From JBDRNO01 sp043811005 (GTDB lineage Bacteria > Bacteroidota > Bacteroidia > NORP154): a stretch of 64,000 nt of DNA. This document shows, piece after piece, positions 25,855-34,750 of this stretch (position 1 is the stretch's first letter; each line of letters starts with the position of its first letter). Below the pieces are notes generated by a model. That model was not told where the DNA came from, did not search any database, and saw nothing but the letters and a program-made list of their open reading frames with translations. The stretch spans positions 9,735 to 73,734 of the forward strand of contig JBDRNO010000212.1 in NCBI GenBank assembly GCA_043811005.1, in the 5' to 3' direction. The position numbers and the translations under genes were made by a program.

Positions 25855-27266
25855 AAAATTCCGACACATATAAATTAAATCTATTGAAGCTTATCATTAC
25901 TCTTCTGGTCTTTGTATTGTTCTGCCCGGGAATTTTTATACGTACAGCTTATGCCCAGGAACCATTGTTAAAAAAAGAGATGAGCATTTCGGCTTTAAAT
26001 GAAAAACTGGTGGATGTTCTGGATAAAATCCAGAAGGCAGCCCTGATTCAATTCTCATATAACAGCAAACTCATACCTAAAGATGTCACCGTTTCTGTCG
26101 AGGCAAAGAATGAGAGTATTGAGGCAATTTTAGATGAATTATTCCGTGATTATAACCTTGAATACCGGGAACTGAATGACCAGATCATCATCTCCAGGAA
26201 AAAGGGCGTCTCTTCAATCTTTAAAAAGAAATCTGAAGTTGATAAAAAGGATGTGTCAACCAGCACCGGCTCAACCGGTATAAAAAAAGAAGCTGAACCT
26301 ATAGAATCTGAACATGCTAAAAAGTTAATTCCGGATTCCGATACCGTAATAACTTTACAACAAGATACCATTGTTGAGGATAAATATGATACTGCAACTG
26401 TTTTTCTATACGATACCATTGTAAATTATGACACTATACAGCCCCCTGAAGCGCCAGGTGATACGGCTATGGAAACATTCAATTGGTTTGCAGGTATATC
26501 CGGTTCCCCTATTTTCCCCTTAATGAATAGTATCAGCGCTACTTCTGCAGGATTTGGAGAATATGCTGCATTAATAAAAGACGCGGAGACACCGCTGTTA
26601 AGCTATACATTTGGGGCAGACCTGGGATTTTATTTCAAAAAATTGACTTTGCAAACAGGATGTGCATATACGTTATTCAGAGAAAAAGCAGATTATAACA
26701 TATCAACATTTGACGTGGATACAACATTTACCTGGGATATAACTACCCAGTCCTATTGGATCACGGATACTATAACAAGCTATTACGAAATATACGGAGC
26801 CGACACCAACTGGATATATATCACCGATTCATCACAGTTTACAACTGTGGATTCTGTTGAAATATCGAATTACGATACAACCGTTATTAATAATGATTAT
26901 AATGGCATTAATACTATTTCTTATATAGAAATACCGTTTGTGATAGGGTATAATTTTATTTTAAAAAAGAAATTTAGCTGCAATGTAAATGGTGGTATTA
27001 TAACGGGTATATTGATAAATACTAAAGGAAAGATCCTGGCGCCTGATGGTAACGGATTTAATGATATAGACAATAAAAATCATATAAAAACCAGCTTTTC
27101 ATTGCTTTTGGGATTAGGATTAAATTACAAGCTGAATAATTATTTAAGCATTATCTTAAATGCTTATTACAGGCAAAATTTGAGCTCGGTTTACGTTAAT
27201 AATTATCCCGTTTCCAAAAAGTGCTATTCTGCAGGACTTAAGGCAGGGATAAGATACAGATTTTAG
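25848..27266 (+). CDS. STN-domain outer-membrane beta-barrel protein
   Basis: A 472-residue envelope protein. A signal peptide (LIITLLVFVLFCPGIFIRTAYAQ) is followed by a secretin/TonB short N-terminal (STN) domain at about residues 42-115 (ALNEKLVDVLDKIQKAALIQ; FSYNSKLIPKDVTVSVEAKN; LFRDYNLEYRELNDQIIIS). Next is a Ser/Thr/Asp-rich linker (DTATVFLYDTIVNYDT) and a C-terminal domain of about 250 residues that reads like an outer-membrane barrel (WFAGISGSPIF, SFSLLLGLGLNYKLNNY, AGLKAGIRYRF). In FecI-FecR systems STN is the signalling domain of a TonB receptor; here the domain is joined to a small barrel without the plug or TonB receptor. It probably signals to the preceding anti-sigma factor. The start is uncertain because the ATG lies in a palindrome. 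Confidence 0.75.
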   Translation: MAENSDTYKLNLLKLIITLLVFVLFCPGIFIRTAYAQEPLLKKEMSISALNEKLVDVLDKIQKAALIQFSYNSKLIPKDVTVSVEAKNESIEAILDELFRDYNLEYRELNDQIIISRKKGVSSIFKKKSEVDKKDVSTSTGSTGIKKEAEPIESEHAKKLIPDSDTVITLQQDTIVEDKYDTATVFLYDTIVNYDTIQPPEAPGDTAMETFNWFAGISGSPIFPLMNSISATSAGFGEYAALIKDAETPLLSYTFGADLGFYFKKLTLQTGCAYTLFREKADYNISTFDVDTTFTWDITTQSYWITDTITSYYEIYGADTNWIYITDSSQFTTVDSVEISNYDTTVINNDYNGINTISYIEIPFVIGYNFILKKKFSCNVNGGIITGILINTKGKILAPDGNGFNDIDNKNHIKTSFSLLLGLGLNYKLNNYLSIILNAYYRQNLSSVYVNNYPVSKKCYSAGLKAGIRYRF

Positions 27267-27271
27267 GGACT

Positions 27272-27298
27272 TAGAGACGAGACCCGGTCTCGTCTCTA
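27272..27298. repeat. 27-bp perfect palindrome, copy 1
   Basis: TAGAGACGAGACC, one central base, and GGTCTCGTCTCTA form 13-bp perfect arms. The same 27 bases recur at 55590-55616, apart from the central base. It begins six bases after the STN gene and could act as a terminator, though no T run follows. Confidence 0.75.
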
Positions 27299-27335
27299 CA
27301 TTCCTTATGGTTGTAAAAACGACAACATGTTTAAA

Positions 27336-27411
27336 TAAATGTAAGATGTTAGATATTGGATGTTGGATAAAAAACATTTAATATCCAATATCTAATATCA
27401 AAAATCTAATT
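27336..27411. repeat. Inverted repeat TAAGATGTTAGATATTGGATGTTGGAT
   Basis: GATGTTAGATATTGGATGTTGGAT on the left opposes ATATCCAATATCTAATATC on the right around the AAAAAACATTTA centre. It is AT-rich and non-coding. Confidence 0.5.
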
Positions 27412-27456
27412 AAATATTTTCCGCAGAAAGCAATTTAAATTTACCAAATATCTATA

Positions 27457-28698
27457 TTGATAAAAAAAATATACATAACGCAATTCCTGATTCCATTAAT
27501 CATCATCGGGAGCCAATTAAGATCAATATCTCAAACGACAATTACTCTGCAACCCGGTTCAGCGGAAGGTAAAGATGCAGTGGTTTTTTCACTTCCAAAT
27601 AGTGTCAATACAAACTATGGTGATCGTATTTATATTTTTGCCTGGAGTTGGGGCTTCAGCAATATACATGGCGATTACAGGTCATATTTAGACTTCGATC
27701 TGTCATCTTTACCTGCTTCATCCTTCATTATCAATGCAACGTTAACGTTAACCAGCGATTCCGTGAGATCTTTACCGTACGGACATTCGACATTAAGCGG
27801 TTCTAATGCTGCATCTCTTCGCAGGGTAATATCATCCTGGGATGAGAATACAATAACATGGAATAACCAGCCGGCTTCAACTGCTGCAAACCAGGTAATA
27901 TTACCACAGAGCAGTTATATAGACCAGGATTATGATGTTGATGTAACAGCACTTGTTCAGGATATGGCAGATAATCCTGTCAACAGCTATGGTTTTATGC
28001 TTCAGCTTGTTACGGAGCAGGGATACAGGTCATTGATCTTTGCCTCAAGTGATAATGATGATCCCGCGCGTCACCCGAAACTTACCATCACATATAATCC
28101 TGATACCATCCATACCTTGTCAGGAGAAATATATGCCGGAAGCAGCTTGTTGACGGATGGAATGGTTTACCTTTATGATACCAGCGGGGATAGCGCTGAC
28201 ACACCGTTCGATTCCATTGCAGTTGACAGCGGAGTATATACTTTTACTAATGTTTACACCGGGGATTATATTATCTATGCAGTTCCCGGTGATAATGATA
28301 CGGCAGTGTATTATCCGGCATATTACGTAAATGCCATTTATTGGAATGATGCTTATGCTATCCCCGTTCATGCAGATGTTGGCAATGTAATAATTGACCT
28401 GGTTCCCAAAGGTATAAACAGCATATACAATGCCGGGCAGGAGAATGATCCCCTGCTTGTTTATCCCAACCCGTTTTATGATGTGGTAAATCTTATTATT
28501 GATGAGGACAGCGAGGAAGTAATTGATATACGACTATATGATGTTCTCGGACAGCTTGTCTGCATATCTTCAGGGCATAAGGCGGGAGATAAAATATCGT
28601 TTGGAAATAATCTCTATCCCGGAATTTTTGTTGTAGAGGTAAAACAAGGGGGATTAATTTATAAAAAAAGAATTATAAAAAATTCAGATTCTCACTAG
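27457..28698 (+). CDS. CBM96-like (DNRLRE) secreted protein with type A T9SS sorting domain
   Basis: A 413-residue T9SS cargo. The start is TTG (MIKKIYITQFLIPLIIIGSQ), then a signal peptide ending at SQT. Residues about 25-210 form a DNRLRE/CBM96-like beta-sandwich: LQPGSAEGKDAVVFSLPNS, YRSYLDFDLSSLPASS, ASLRRVISSWDENTITWNNQ, DVDVTALVQDM and SSDNDDPARHPKLTITY. A short regulatory-like beta module (LSGEIYAGSSLLTDGMVYLY) and a type A sorting domain (VYPNPFYDVVNLIID ... GIFVVEVKQGG) follow. The CBM96 fold binds polysaccharides in characterised proteins; the ligand here is unknown. Its sorting domain differs from the near-identical ones of its neighbours. Confidence 0.82.
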   Translation: MIKKIYITQFLIPLIIIGSQLRSISQTTITLQPGSAEGKDAVVFSLPNSVNTNYGDRIYIFAWSWGFSNIHGDYRSYLDFDLSSLPASSFIINATLTLTSDSVRSLPYGHSTLSGSNAASLRRVISSWDENTITWNNQPASTAANQVILPQSSYIDQDYDVDVTALVQDMADNPVNSYGFMLQLVTEQGYRSLIFASSDNDDPARHPKLTITYNPDTIHTLSGEIYAGSSLLTDGMVYLYDTSGDSADTPFDSIAVDSGVYTFTNVYTGDYIIYAVPGDNDTAVYYPAYYVNAIYWNDAYAIPVHADVGNVIIDLVPKGINSIYNAGQENDPLLVYPNPFYDVVNLIIDEDSEEVIDIRLYDVLGQLVCISSGHKAGDKISFGNNLYPGIFVVEVKQGGLIYKKRIIKNSDSH

Positions 28699-28773
28699 GG
28701 TAAATCCAATCTAAATTGTATTGGTATTAAAGGCAATTACTTAAATTAATAAATAATTTAAAAATTTATCATT

Positions 28774-31700
28774 ATGAAAACAAAACAAATATTTCTTGTA
28801 TGGCTGTCATTGGTTATAGGCAATATTGCAACAGCCCAACCACCCATAGCAGATTTCACAGCTGATACCACTTATGGATGTGATTCCATGATGCTTTGTG
28901 TGAACTTTACCGATTTAAGTCTGAACAGCCCTACGTCCTGGTTTTGGGATTTTGGAAATGGAAATACTTCTTCTTCGCAAAATCCTTCCCAGTGTTATTG
29001 GAGTGCAGGCGCTTATAGTGTGACTCTTATAGTTTCTAATGCCTTTGGTTCCGACACCCTAACCAAACTTAACTATATAATTTTATCATTAGCGCTTACT
29101 GTTAACACTACAAATGCAACTTGTGGTAATTGTGATGGTGACGCTACTGTATCTGTATCCGGTGGAACCCCGCCTTATACCTATTCGTGGAGTAATGGTA
29201 GCACTATGCAGGCGACAACCGCTTTATGTGCGGGAACTTATAATGTAATAGTTTCGGATAATAGCGGATGCCAGGGACAAGCTACCGGCACAGTTACCCA
29301 AAATGGCTTTACGGCAAATATGGATAACATTACAAATGAAAATTGCATAGGATGCTGTGACGGCTCGTTATCAGTTAATCCTAACGGGGGTGTCACTCCT
29401 TATACTTATTTATGGGATGATTCACTTTCCCAAACATCACAAACAGCAACTGGGTTGTGCTTTGGATATTATTGCATAACCGTGACCGATGCTAACGGAT
29501 GTGTTGCAATTGACTGTAATAATATTAGTTCTGATACATCAGGATGTTTATCAGTAACAACTACTTTTAATAATGCAACATGTGGTAATTGTGACGGAGA
29601 GGTCACCATTGTTGTAAGTGGCGGCACCCCACCATATACTTATCAATGGAACGATCCACAGTTGCAAACTACACAAACCGCTACCGGCTTATGTGCCGGC
29701 AGTTACCAGGTAAGCATATCAGATTCCGGCTCCTGCTCATCAACGGTTAATGTTGTAATACACGGAACTTTGAACCTGACCTTCAATACTATAAATGATT
29801 GTTCGGGCATGTGTGATGGTAGTGCAACTGTCATACCTTCCGGAGGCACGGCACCATATACTTATTATTGGAATAGTCCTGATACAGGATTTACACAAAC
29901 TATCACCGGTCTTTGTGCCGGAATTTATTATGGTGTTATAGTTTATGATGCCGTCAGTTGCACGGGGGGTGGTGATGTATTTATTGATACTATTAATTGC
30001 GGTCCAAATATAGTATCCGGCACAGTATTTAATGACCTGGATACCAATTGCCTGATAGATAGCTCCGATAATGGTTTGCCGGGCTGGGTGGTCAGAGCTG
30101 ACCCCGGGCCGGTATATGCCCTTACCAATAGCTCAGGGATTTATAAGCTTTACCTGGATAGTGGAAATTATACTATTTCTTTGGTAGATAATGATCCGTT
30201 CAGGGAACAGATATGCCCTTTTTCTCCTGCAACATATTCTGTCAGCTTAGGTGCCGGCCCCGATACTGTCTATAATTACAATTTTGGTTTACAAACCATT
30301 GTATTTTGCCCCGATCTAAGTGTTGATATTTCAACAGGGTCGGTCAGACCTTGTTTTAATACATATTATACGGTCAGTTACTGCAATGACGGAACACTAC
30401 CGGCTACCAATGCTACGATTGAGATAGAGCTGGATAGTAATATATCTTATACTTCAGGTCCCGGAAATCTTATTTCTCAAATTGGAAATGTTCTAACATT
30501 TGATATTGGCACGGTAGATCCTGAACAGTGCGGTTCATTTTATCTTTATGTATATGTAACTTGTGATATGTCACTTTTAGGAAGCACCATGTGTGTTGAA
30601 GCACACATTTATCCTGACAGCTCATGTTTCCCTCCTGATCCTGCCTGGGACCATTCCAGTGTATCTGTTGTGGGTAAATGTGCAGGTGACAGTATGGCTT
30701 GCTTTACTATTTACAACACAGGCGATCTAGGAACAGGTGATATGCAGGGCGCTGCCGAATACCGGGTTTATGAAAATAATATACTTGTTTACACAGGAAC
30801 ATTCCAGCTTAACGGTAGCGATAGTACGGTTATTTGCTGGCCTGCAAACAGCAATACCATCCGCCTTGAAGCCGACCAGCGCCCCGGGCATCCAGGAAAC
30901 AGCCACCCACAGGATAATGTTGAACTATGCGGTGTTCCAGCTTTCATTACCGGGCAAATAACCGTTGTTCCAGAAGATGATGAAGATAACTTTATTGAGA
31001 TTGACTGCCAGGTGGCTGTTGGTTCTTATGACCCTAACGATAAACAGGTAAAGCCCGAGGGTTTGACCGATCAGTACCGTTACATTGATTCAACAGATGT
31101 TATGGAATACCTTATCCGTTTCCAAAACACCGGAACTTATTATGCCATTAAAGTAGTGATAAAAGATACATTATCGGATTACTTAGATATTACTACAATT
31201 GAGGCAGGAACAAGCAGTCATCCTTACACCCTGGATATTTTCGAAAGCAATATCTTACAATGGACATTTGACAGCATCATGCTGCCTGACAGCAATTTGA
31301 ACGAGCCGGAGAGCCATGGATTCGTAAAATTCAAGATACACCAGGTAGCAGGAAATACCAAAGGAACCGTAATAGAGAACAAAGCCGGTATTGTATTTGA
31401 CTTTAACGAACCCGTGATCACTAACACAGTATTCAACACCATTGGCAACATTGATTCGGTCACATGTTATATTGAAGCCGGCTTTACATACCAGGGCGCT
31501 GATCAAACTGTCAACTTTACAAGCGCTTCTTCAAATGCTGATTCATATTTCTGGGATTTTGGTGATGGCAATACGAGCACAGAGCAAAATCCTTTTAACA
31601 CCTATCCTGATACCGGTACATATACAGTAACTTTAACAGTTAACAACTATTGCGGAAGTAATACATACAGCCAGACAGTAACCATGCAATCCACGGGTAT

Positions 31701-31968
31701 TTATCAATCCTGTTACAATGGTTACCAAATAACCGTTTACCCCAATCCGTTCAATTCAACAACAACGTTTGAGGTTTTTGGAACCGCTAAACCCGGACCT
31801 CTAACATTTGAACTGCACAACATCCTTGGTGAACGTGTAAATGTAATGAAAGGCATTTCCGGCAATAAGTTTATTGTTAGCAGGGAAGGGCTGACTGATG
31901 GTATTTATTTCTACAAGATAAGTTCGTTGGATGGATTGTTTACTGCAGGGAAGCTGGTGATTAACTAG
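28774..31968 (+). CDS. PKD/SprB-repeat surface protein with type A T9SS sorting domain
   Basis: A 1,064-residue paralogue of the 16.7 kb protein. A signal peptide (ends IATAQ) is followed by one PKD module (SWFWDFGNGNTSSSQNP), four SprB repeats (ATCGNCDGDATVSVSGG; ENCIGCCDGSLSV; ATCGNCDGEVTIVVSGG; NDCSGMCDGSATV), an SdrD-B-like module (SGTVFNDLDTNCLID), a DUF7619-like region (SYDPNDKQVKPEGL, YLIRFQNTGTYYAIKVVI), a PKD module (YFWDFGDGNTSTEQNP) and a type A sorting domain. From CVEAHIYPDSSCFPPDPAWD onward it is very close to the 16.7 kb protein, so it differs mainly in repeat number. AAAATTTATCATT precedes the ATG, as in the paralogues. Confidence 0.9.
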   Translation: MKTKQIFLVWLSLVIGNIATAQPPIADFTADTTYGCDSMMLCVNFTDLSLNSPTSWFWDFGNGNTSSSQNPSQCYWSAGAYSVTLIVSNAFGSDTLTKLNYIILSLALTVNTTNATCGNCDGDATVSVSGGTPPYTYSWSNGSTMQATTALCAGTYNVIVSDNSGCQGQATGTVTQNGFTANMDNITNENCIGCCDGSLSVNPNGGVTPYTYLWDDSLSQTSQTATGLCFGYYCITVTDANGCVAIDCNNISSDTSGCLSVTTTFNNATCGNCDGEVTIVVSGGTPPYTYQWNDPQLQTTQTATGLCAGSYQVSISDSGSCSSTVNVVIHGTLNLTFNTINDCSGMCDGSATVIPSGGTAPYTYYWNSPDTGFTQTITGLCAGIYYGVIVYDAVSCTGGGDVFIDTINCGPNIVSGTVFNDLDTNCLIDSSDNGLPGWVVRADPGPVYALTNSSGIYKLYLDSGNYTISLVDNDPFREQICPFSPATYSVSLGAGPDTVYNYNFGLQTIVFCPDLSVDISTGSVRPCFNTYYTVSYCNDGTLPATNATIEIELDSNISYTSGPGNLISQIGNVLTFDIGTVDPEQCGSFYLYVYVTCDMSLLGSTMCVEAHIYPDSSCFPPDPAWDHSSVSVVGKCAGDSMACFTIYNTGDLGTGDMQGAAEYRVYENNILVYTGTFQLNGSDSTVICWPANSNTIRLEADQRPGHPGNSHPQDNVELCGVPAFITGQITVVPEDDEDNFIEIDCQVAVGSYDPNDKQVKPEGLTDQYRYIDSTDVMEYLIRFQNTGTYYAIKVVIKDTLSDYLDITTIEAGTSSHPYTLDIFESNILQWTFDSIMLPDSNLNEPESHGFVKFKIHQVAGNTKGTVIENKAGIVFDFNEPVITNTVFNTIGNIDSVTCYIEAGFTYQGADQTVNFTSASSNADSYFWDFGDGNTSTEQNPFNTYPDTGTYTVTLTVNNYCGSNTYSQTVTMQSTGIYQSCYNGYQITVYPNPFNSTTTFEVFGTAKPGPLTFELHNILGERVNVMKGISGNKFIVSREGLTDGIYFYKISSLDGLFTAGKLVIN

Positions 31969-31975
31969 TTGATCC

Positions 31976-32075
31976 AGACCCTCAGGGTTTCGGAAACCCT
32001 GAGGGTCTGGCTGGCATCATATTATATCAGATAAAAGACAAGACCCGCAAGGTTTGGGAAACCTTGCGGGTTTTT
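31976..32075 (+). terminator. Hairpin pair ending in a terminator
   Basis: AGACCCTCAGGGTTT pairs with AAACCCTGAGGGTCT (31976-32008) without a T run. A second hairpin, ACCCGCAAGGTTT with AAACCTTGCGGGT (32043-32071), is followed by TTTT. Both hairpins are of the families seen after other cargo genes. Confidence 0.75.
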
Positions 32076-32121
32076 GCAAAATATCATTATTTTGTTGAAT
32101 AAATACATCAAAGTCAAATTA

Positions 32122-32129
32122 TATATTTG
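32122..32129 (+). promoter_or_regulatory. Possible -7 element before the HEHDWE protein
   Basis: TATATTTG matches TANNTTTG exactly and lies 57 bases before the ATG. A TTG lies 24 bases upstream, a little too far for the usual spacing. Confidence 0.4.
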
Positions 32130-32185
32130 ATTTCCAAACATTTTTTATAATTTCACGTATAAATTCATAAAATAAAAAGATTCTT

Positions 32186-33763
32186 ATGCAAGAAGATTTG
32201 CAAGGATTTAGAAATTCATTTCCCTTTCTAACCCGTTGGACGTATATCCTGCGGATTTTATTTCTATTCATTTTACTTCCTTGTCAAATTCTATCTCAAA
32301 CCATTATTCCCGCCAATTATATTGCCACATTGCTCTTTGATGGAGAAGATACTTTTGATGATGGAGAGAAAAGCTTTCCCCAGCCATTTATATTCAATAC
32401 CACCCAGGATGCTAATAATGACAGTGCGATAGATGTGGAAGATAACCTGGAGAACTTCATTACTTTTTCCATTGGCGACAGTTTGTACGGTACAGGAAGG
32501 ACCGGCTTGAGCAACAGGGGTCCCAACGACCAGCAACCTGCCGTATATTTTCATATTGTTAAAACACAGGATTATGATGTTTATGAATACTGGCTTTATT
32601 ATGCGGATAATGACTGGTTGAATGACCATGAGCACGATTGGGAAAAATACTTTGTCTACGTAAAGGATGCAGTACCTGTGTACATAAAGATAAGCAATCA
32701 TGCCTTCTTTAATACTTATGGATGGTGTGAGCTGTTAAAAGATGACTGGCATCCTCAAATAGGCGTTGATGGCGGTTCACATGCCATGAAAACCGGTGAC
32801 GAAGATGGTGTCAGAATACGTTATGATGGCGAAATATCAACAAATAACGGTTCATTGGATGCAGGAGATAATGATACCATACCATGGATCATCTTTTCAA
32901 ATGATACTAATGTTCTGGATGCTGTTCCATACCAGCAAAGCCCTGATACTTTTTATTATGGGGATCCCGAATATTTTACCAACAGCAACGAATACGGTGA
33001 TGCAAGAGACGCACCCTGGCTAAGGGATGAATGGGATAACCCGCCATCAGTTCCTGCGGTGAACTTAGGAATAGATACAAGTATATGCCTGGGAAATAGT
33101 ATTATACTTGATGCCAGCTCTGGTTTTGACTCATATTTTTGGTCCGACAGCTCAACCTCTCAAACAATAACAGTTAATACAACCGGAACGTACTTTGTAA
33201 GTGTAACCGATGGTTCATGCTCTATTAGTGATACTATAGAAGTGATCGTAACCACAATGCCACAAGCCGGCTTTAATTATAATATAACCGGACTATCAGC
33301 AACCTTTTCTGATTCATCAATAAGTGCTTATAGTTATTCCTGGGATTTTGGAGATGACTCATCAAGCACCCAGCAAAACCCAACACACACCTATGGCAGT
33401 ACGGGAACCTATACGGTTTGTTTGACAGTAAGTAACGCATGCGGATTGGATACGGCTTGTGAGTTATTAGTGGTGAGTGGTGAGTTGTCAATATTTGATT
33501 CGATTGCAATAAACAATATTCAATTAAAAGTTCATCCAAATCCTTTTAATTCAACAACAACGTTTGAGATTTTAAGAACCGGCAATCCCGGACCTCTAAC
33601 ATTTGAACTGCATAACATCCTTGGTGAACGTGTAAATGTAATGAAAGGCATTTCCAGCAATAAATTTATTGTTAGCAGAGAAGGGCTGACTGACGGCATT
33701 TATTTCTACAAGATAAGTTCGGTGGACGGATTGATTACTGCCGGGAAGCTGGTGATTAACTGA
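32186..33763 (+). CDS. Secreted protein with HEHDWE (NPP1/VPS62-like) domain, PKD and type A sorting domain
   Basis: A 525-residue T9SS cargo. An extended N-terminus precedes a signal peptide (LRILFLFILLPCQILSQ). Residues about 40-290 form a domain I do not firmly recognise. It contains QPAVYFHIVKTQDYDVYEYW, YYADNDWLNDHEHDWEKYFV and PQIGVDGGSHAMKTGDEDG. The HEHDWE motif and its setting resemble the GHRHDWE metal site of NPP1/necrosis-inducing-like proteins and the VPS62-related family. Then comes an Ig-like module (LDASSGFDSYFWSDSSTSQT), a PKD module (SYSWDFGDDSSSTQQNP) and the shared type A sorting domain (VHPNPFNSTTTFEI). The domain call is tentative; the cargo assignment is secure. Confidence 0.75.
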   Translation: MQEDLQGFRNSFPFLTRWTYILRILFLFILLPCQILSQTIIPANYIATLLFDGEDTFDDGEKSFPQPFIFNTTQDANNDSAIDVEDNLENFITFSIGDSLYGTGRTGLSNRGPNDQQPAVYFHIVKTQDYDVYEYWLYYADNDWLNDHEHDWEKYFVYVKDAVPVYIKISNHAFFNTYGWCELLKDDWHPQIGVDGGSHAMKTGDEDGVRIRYDGEISTNNGSLDAGDNDTIPWIIFSNDTNVLDAVPYQQSPDTFYYGDPEYFTNSNEYGDARDAPWLRDEWDNPPSVPAVNLGIDTSICLGNSIILDASSGFDSYFWSDSSTSQTITVNTTGTYFVSVTDGSCSISDTIEVIVTTMPQAGFNYNITGLSATFSDSSISAYSYSWDFGDDSSSTQQNPTHTYGSTGTYTVCLTVSNACGLDTACELLVVSGELSIFDSIAINNIQLKVHPNPFNSTTTFEILRTGNPGPLTFELHNILGERVNVMKGISSNKFIVSREGLTDGIYFYKISSVDGLITAGKLVIN

Positions 33764-33766
33764 CCA

Positions 33767-33802
33767 AACCCTGTCAGGGTTGCGAACCCTGACAGGGTTT
33801 AT
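33767..33802 (+). terminator. Hairpin terminator before PorP/SprF
   Basis: AACCCTGTCAGGGTT pairs perfectly with AACCCTGACAGGGTT around GCG (33767-33799), followed by TATA. It lies only 20 bases before the next start codon, so some read-through may serve that gene. Confidence 0.65.
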
Positions 33803-33821
33803 ATTAAATTAGAAGGACAAA

Positions 33822-34742
33822 ATGAATATTTTCAAAATAACACTATTTCTATCCTTAATTTATCCACTTACTATTTTCTCCCAAGACCCTGAATTCACTC
33901 AATTCTATTCTGCTCCACTTTACCTGAATCCCTCATTTGCCGGCTCTGCCGGGTGTTCAAGGGTTGCCCTGAACTACCGCAATGAATGGCCTGCTATTTC
34001 CGGGACCTTTGTAACATTTCACCTTTCGTATGACCAGTATGTTCATCCTCTCAGGGGAGGTATTGGCTATGATTCCTGGTATGATTTTGCCGGTGAAGGG
34101 ACTTATAGCACTTATTATAATGGATTAATTTATTCTCCTAAATTTCAACTTAAAAACAAAATTTCAATCGCTCCTGCAATTAAATTCGGCAATATTTACA
34201 AAAAAATATATTGGAATAGTTTTTCTAATCCCAACTATCCCGAGGAAAGCACAAATTCGCAACTTGATATATCAGCAGGGGTTTTGGTTCATACAGTGAA
34301 ATTATATGTGGGATTTGCTGTTGATCATATCAACCAGCCGAAGGAAGGATTTATTGTTGTTGATAATGCAAAATTGCCGGCAATACTTACATTCCATTCA
34401 GGATATGTATATCAGAGAAATGAAGATTCGTACTTTTCATTTTCACCTAATATCATATACAAAAAACAACAGGATTTTCAGCAAATAAATATTGGACTTT
34501 TCATAAATAGAGGAAAAATAACAGTAGGGGTTTGGTACAAGCAAGCGCAGAAAAATTCAGATACCTTTATTGTTGCGGTTGGGTTTCAGCATAGATGGAT
34601 CCGATTCGGATACGGCTATGACATAACACTTTCCAAACTATCCAATGCCAGTGCCGGTTCACATGAGGTTTCACTGAGGTTTTTATTCAATTGTAAGAAC
34701 AAGGAAGATAAGATCATACAATTAACAAATATTGCTTTTTAA
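33822..34742 (+). CDS. PorP/SprF family type IX secretion membrane protein
   Basis: A 306-residue outer-membrane protein of the PorP/SprF family. A signal peptide (ends TIFSQ) leads to the diagnostic DPEFTQFYSAPLYLNPSFAG, YRNEWPAISGTFVTFHLSYD and the C-terminal FGYGYDITLSKLSNASAGSH motif. AGAAGGA precedes the ATG. It sits directly after a group of SprB-repeat and PKD proteins, recalling the sprB-sprF arrangement of Flavobacterium, but those proteins carry type A rather than type B termini. It may serve a type B cargo elsewhere, such as the giant protein at 46-50 kb. Confidence 0.94.
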   Translation: MNIFKITLFLSLIYPLTIFSQDPEFTQFYSAPLYLNPSFAGSAGCSRVALNYRNEWPAISGTFVTFHLSYDQYVHPLRGGIGYDSWYDFAGEGTYSTYYNGLIYSPKFQLKNKISIAPAIKFGNIYKKIYWNSFSNPNYPEESTNSQLDISAGVLVHTVKLYVGFAVDHINQPKEGFIVVDNAKLPAILTFHSGYVYQRNEDSYFSFSPNIIYKKQQDFQQINIGLFINRGKITVGVWYKQAQKNSDTFIVAVGFQHRWIRFGYGYDITLSKLSNASAGSHEVSLRFLFNCKNKEDKIIQLTNIAF

Positions 34743-34750
34743 TACTGAAG

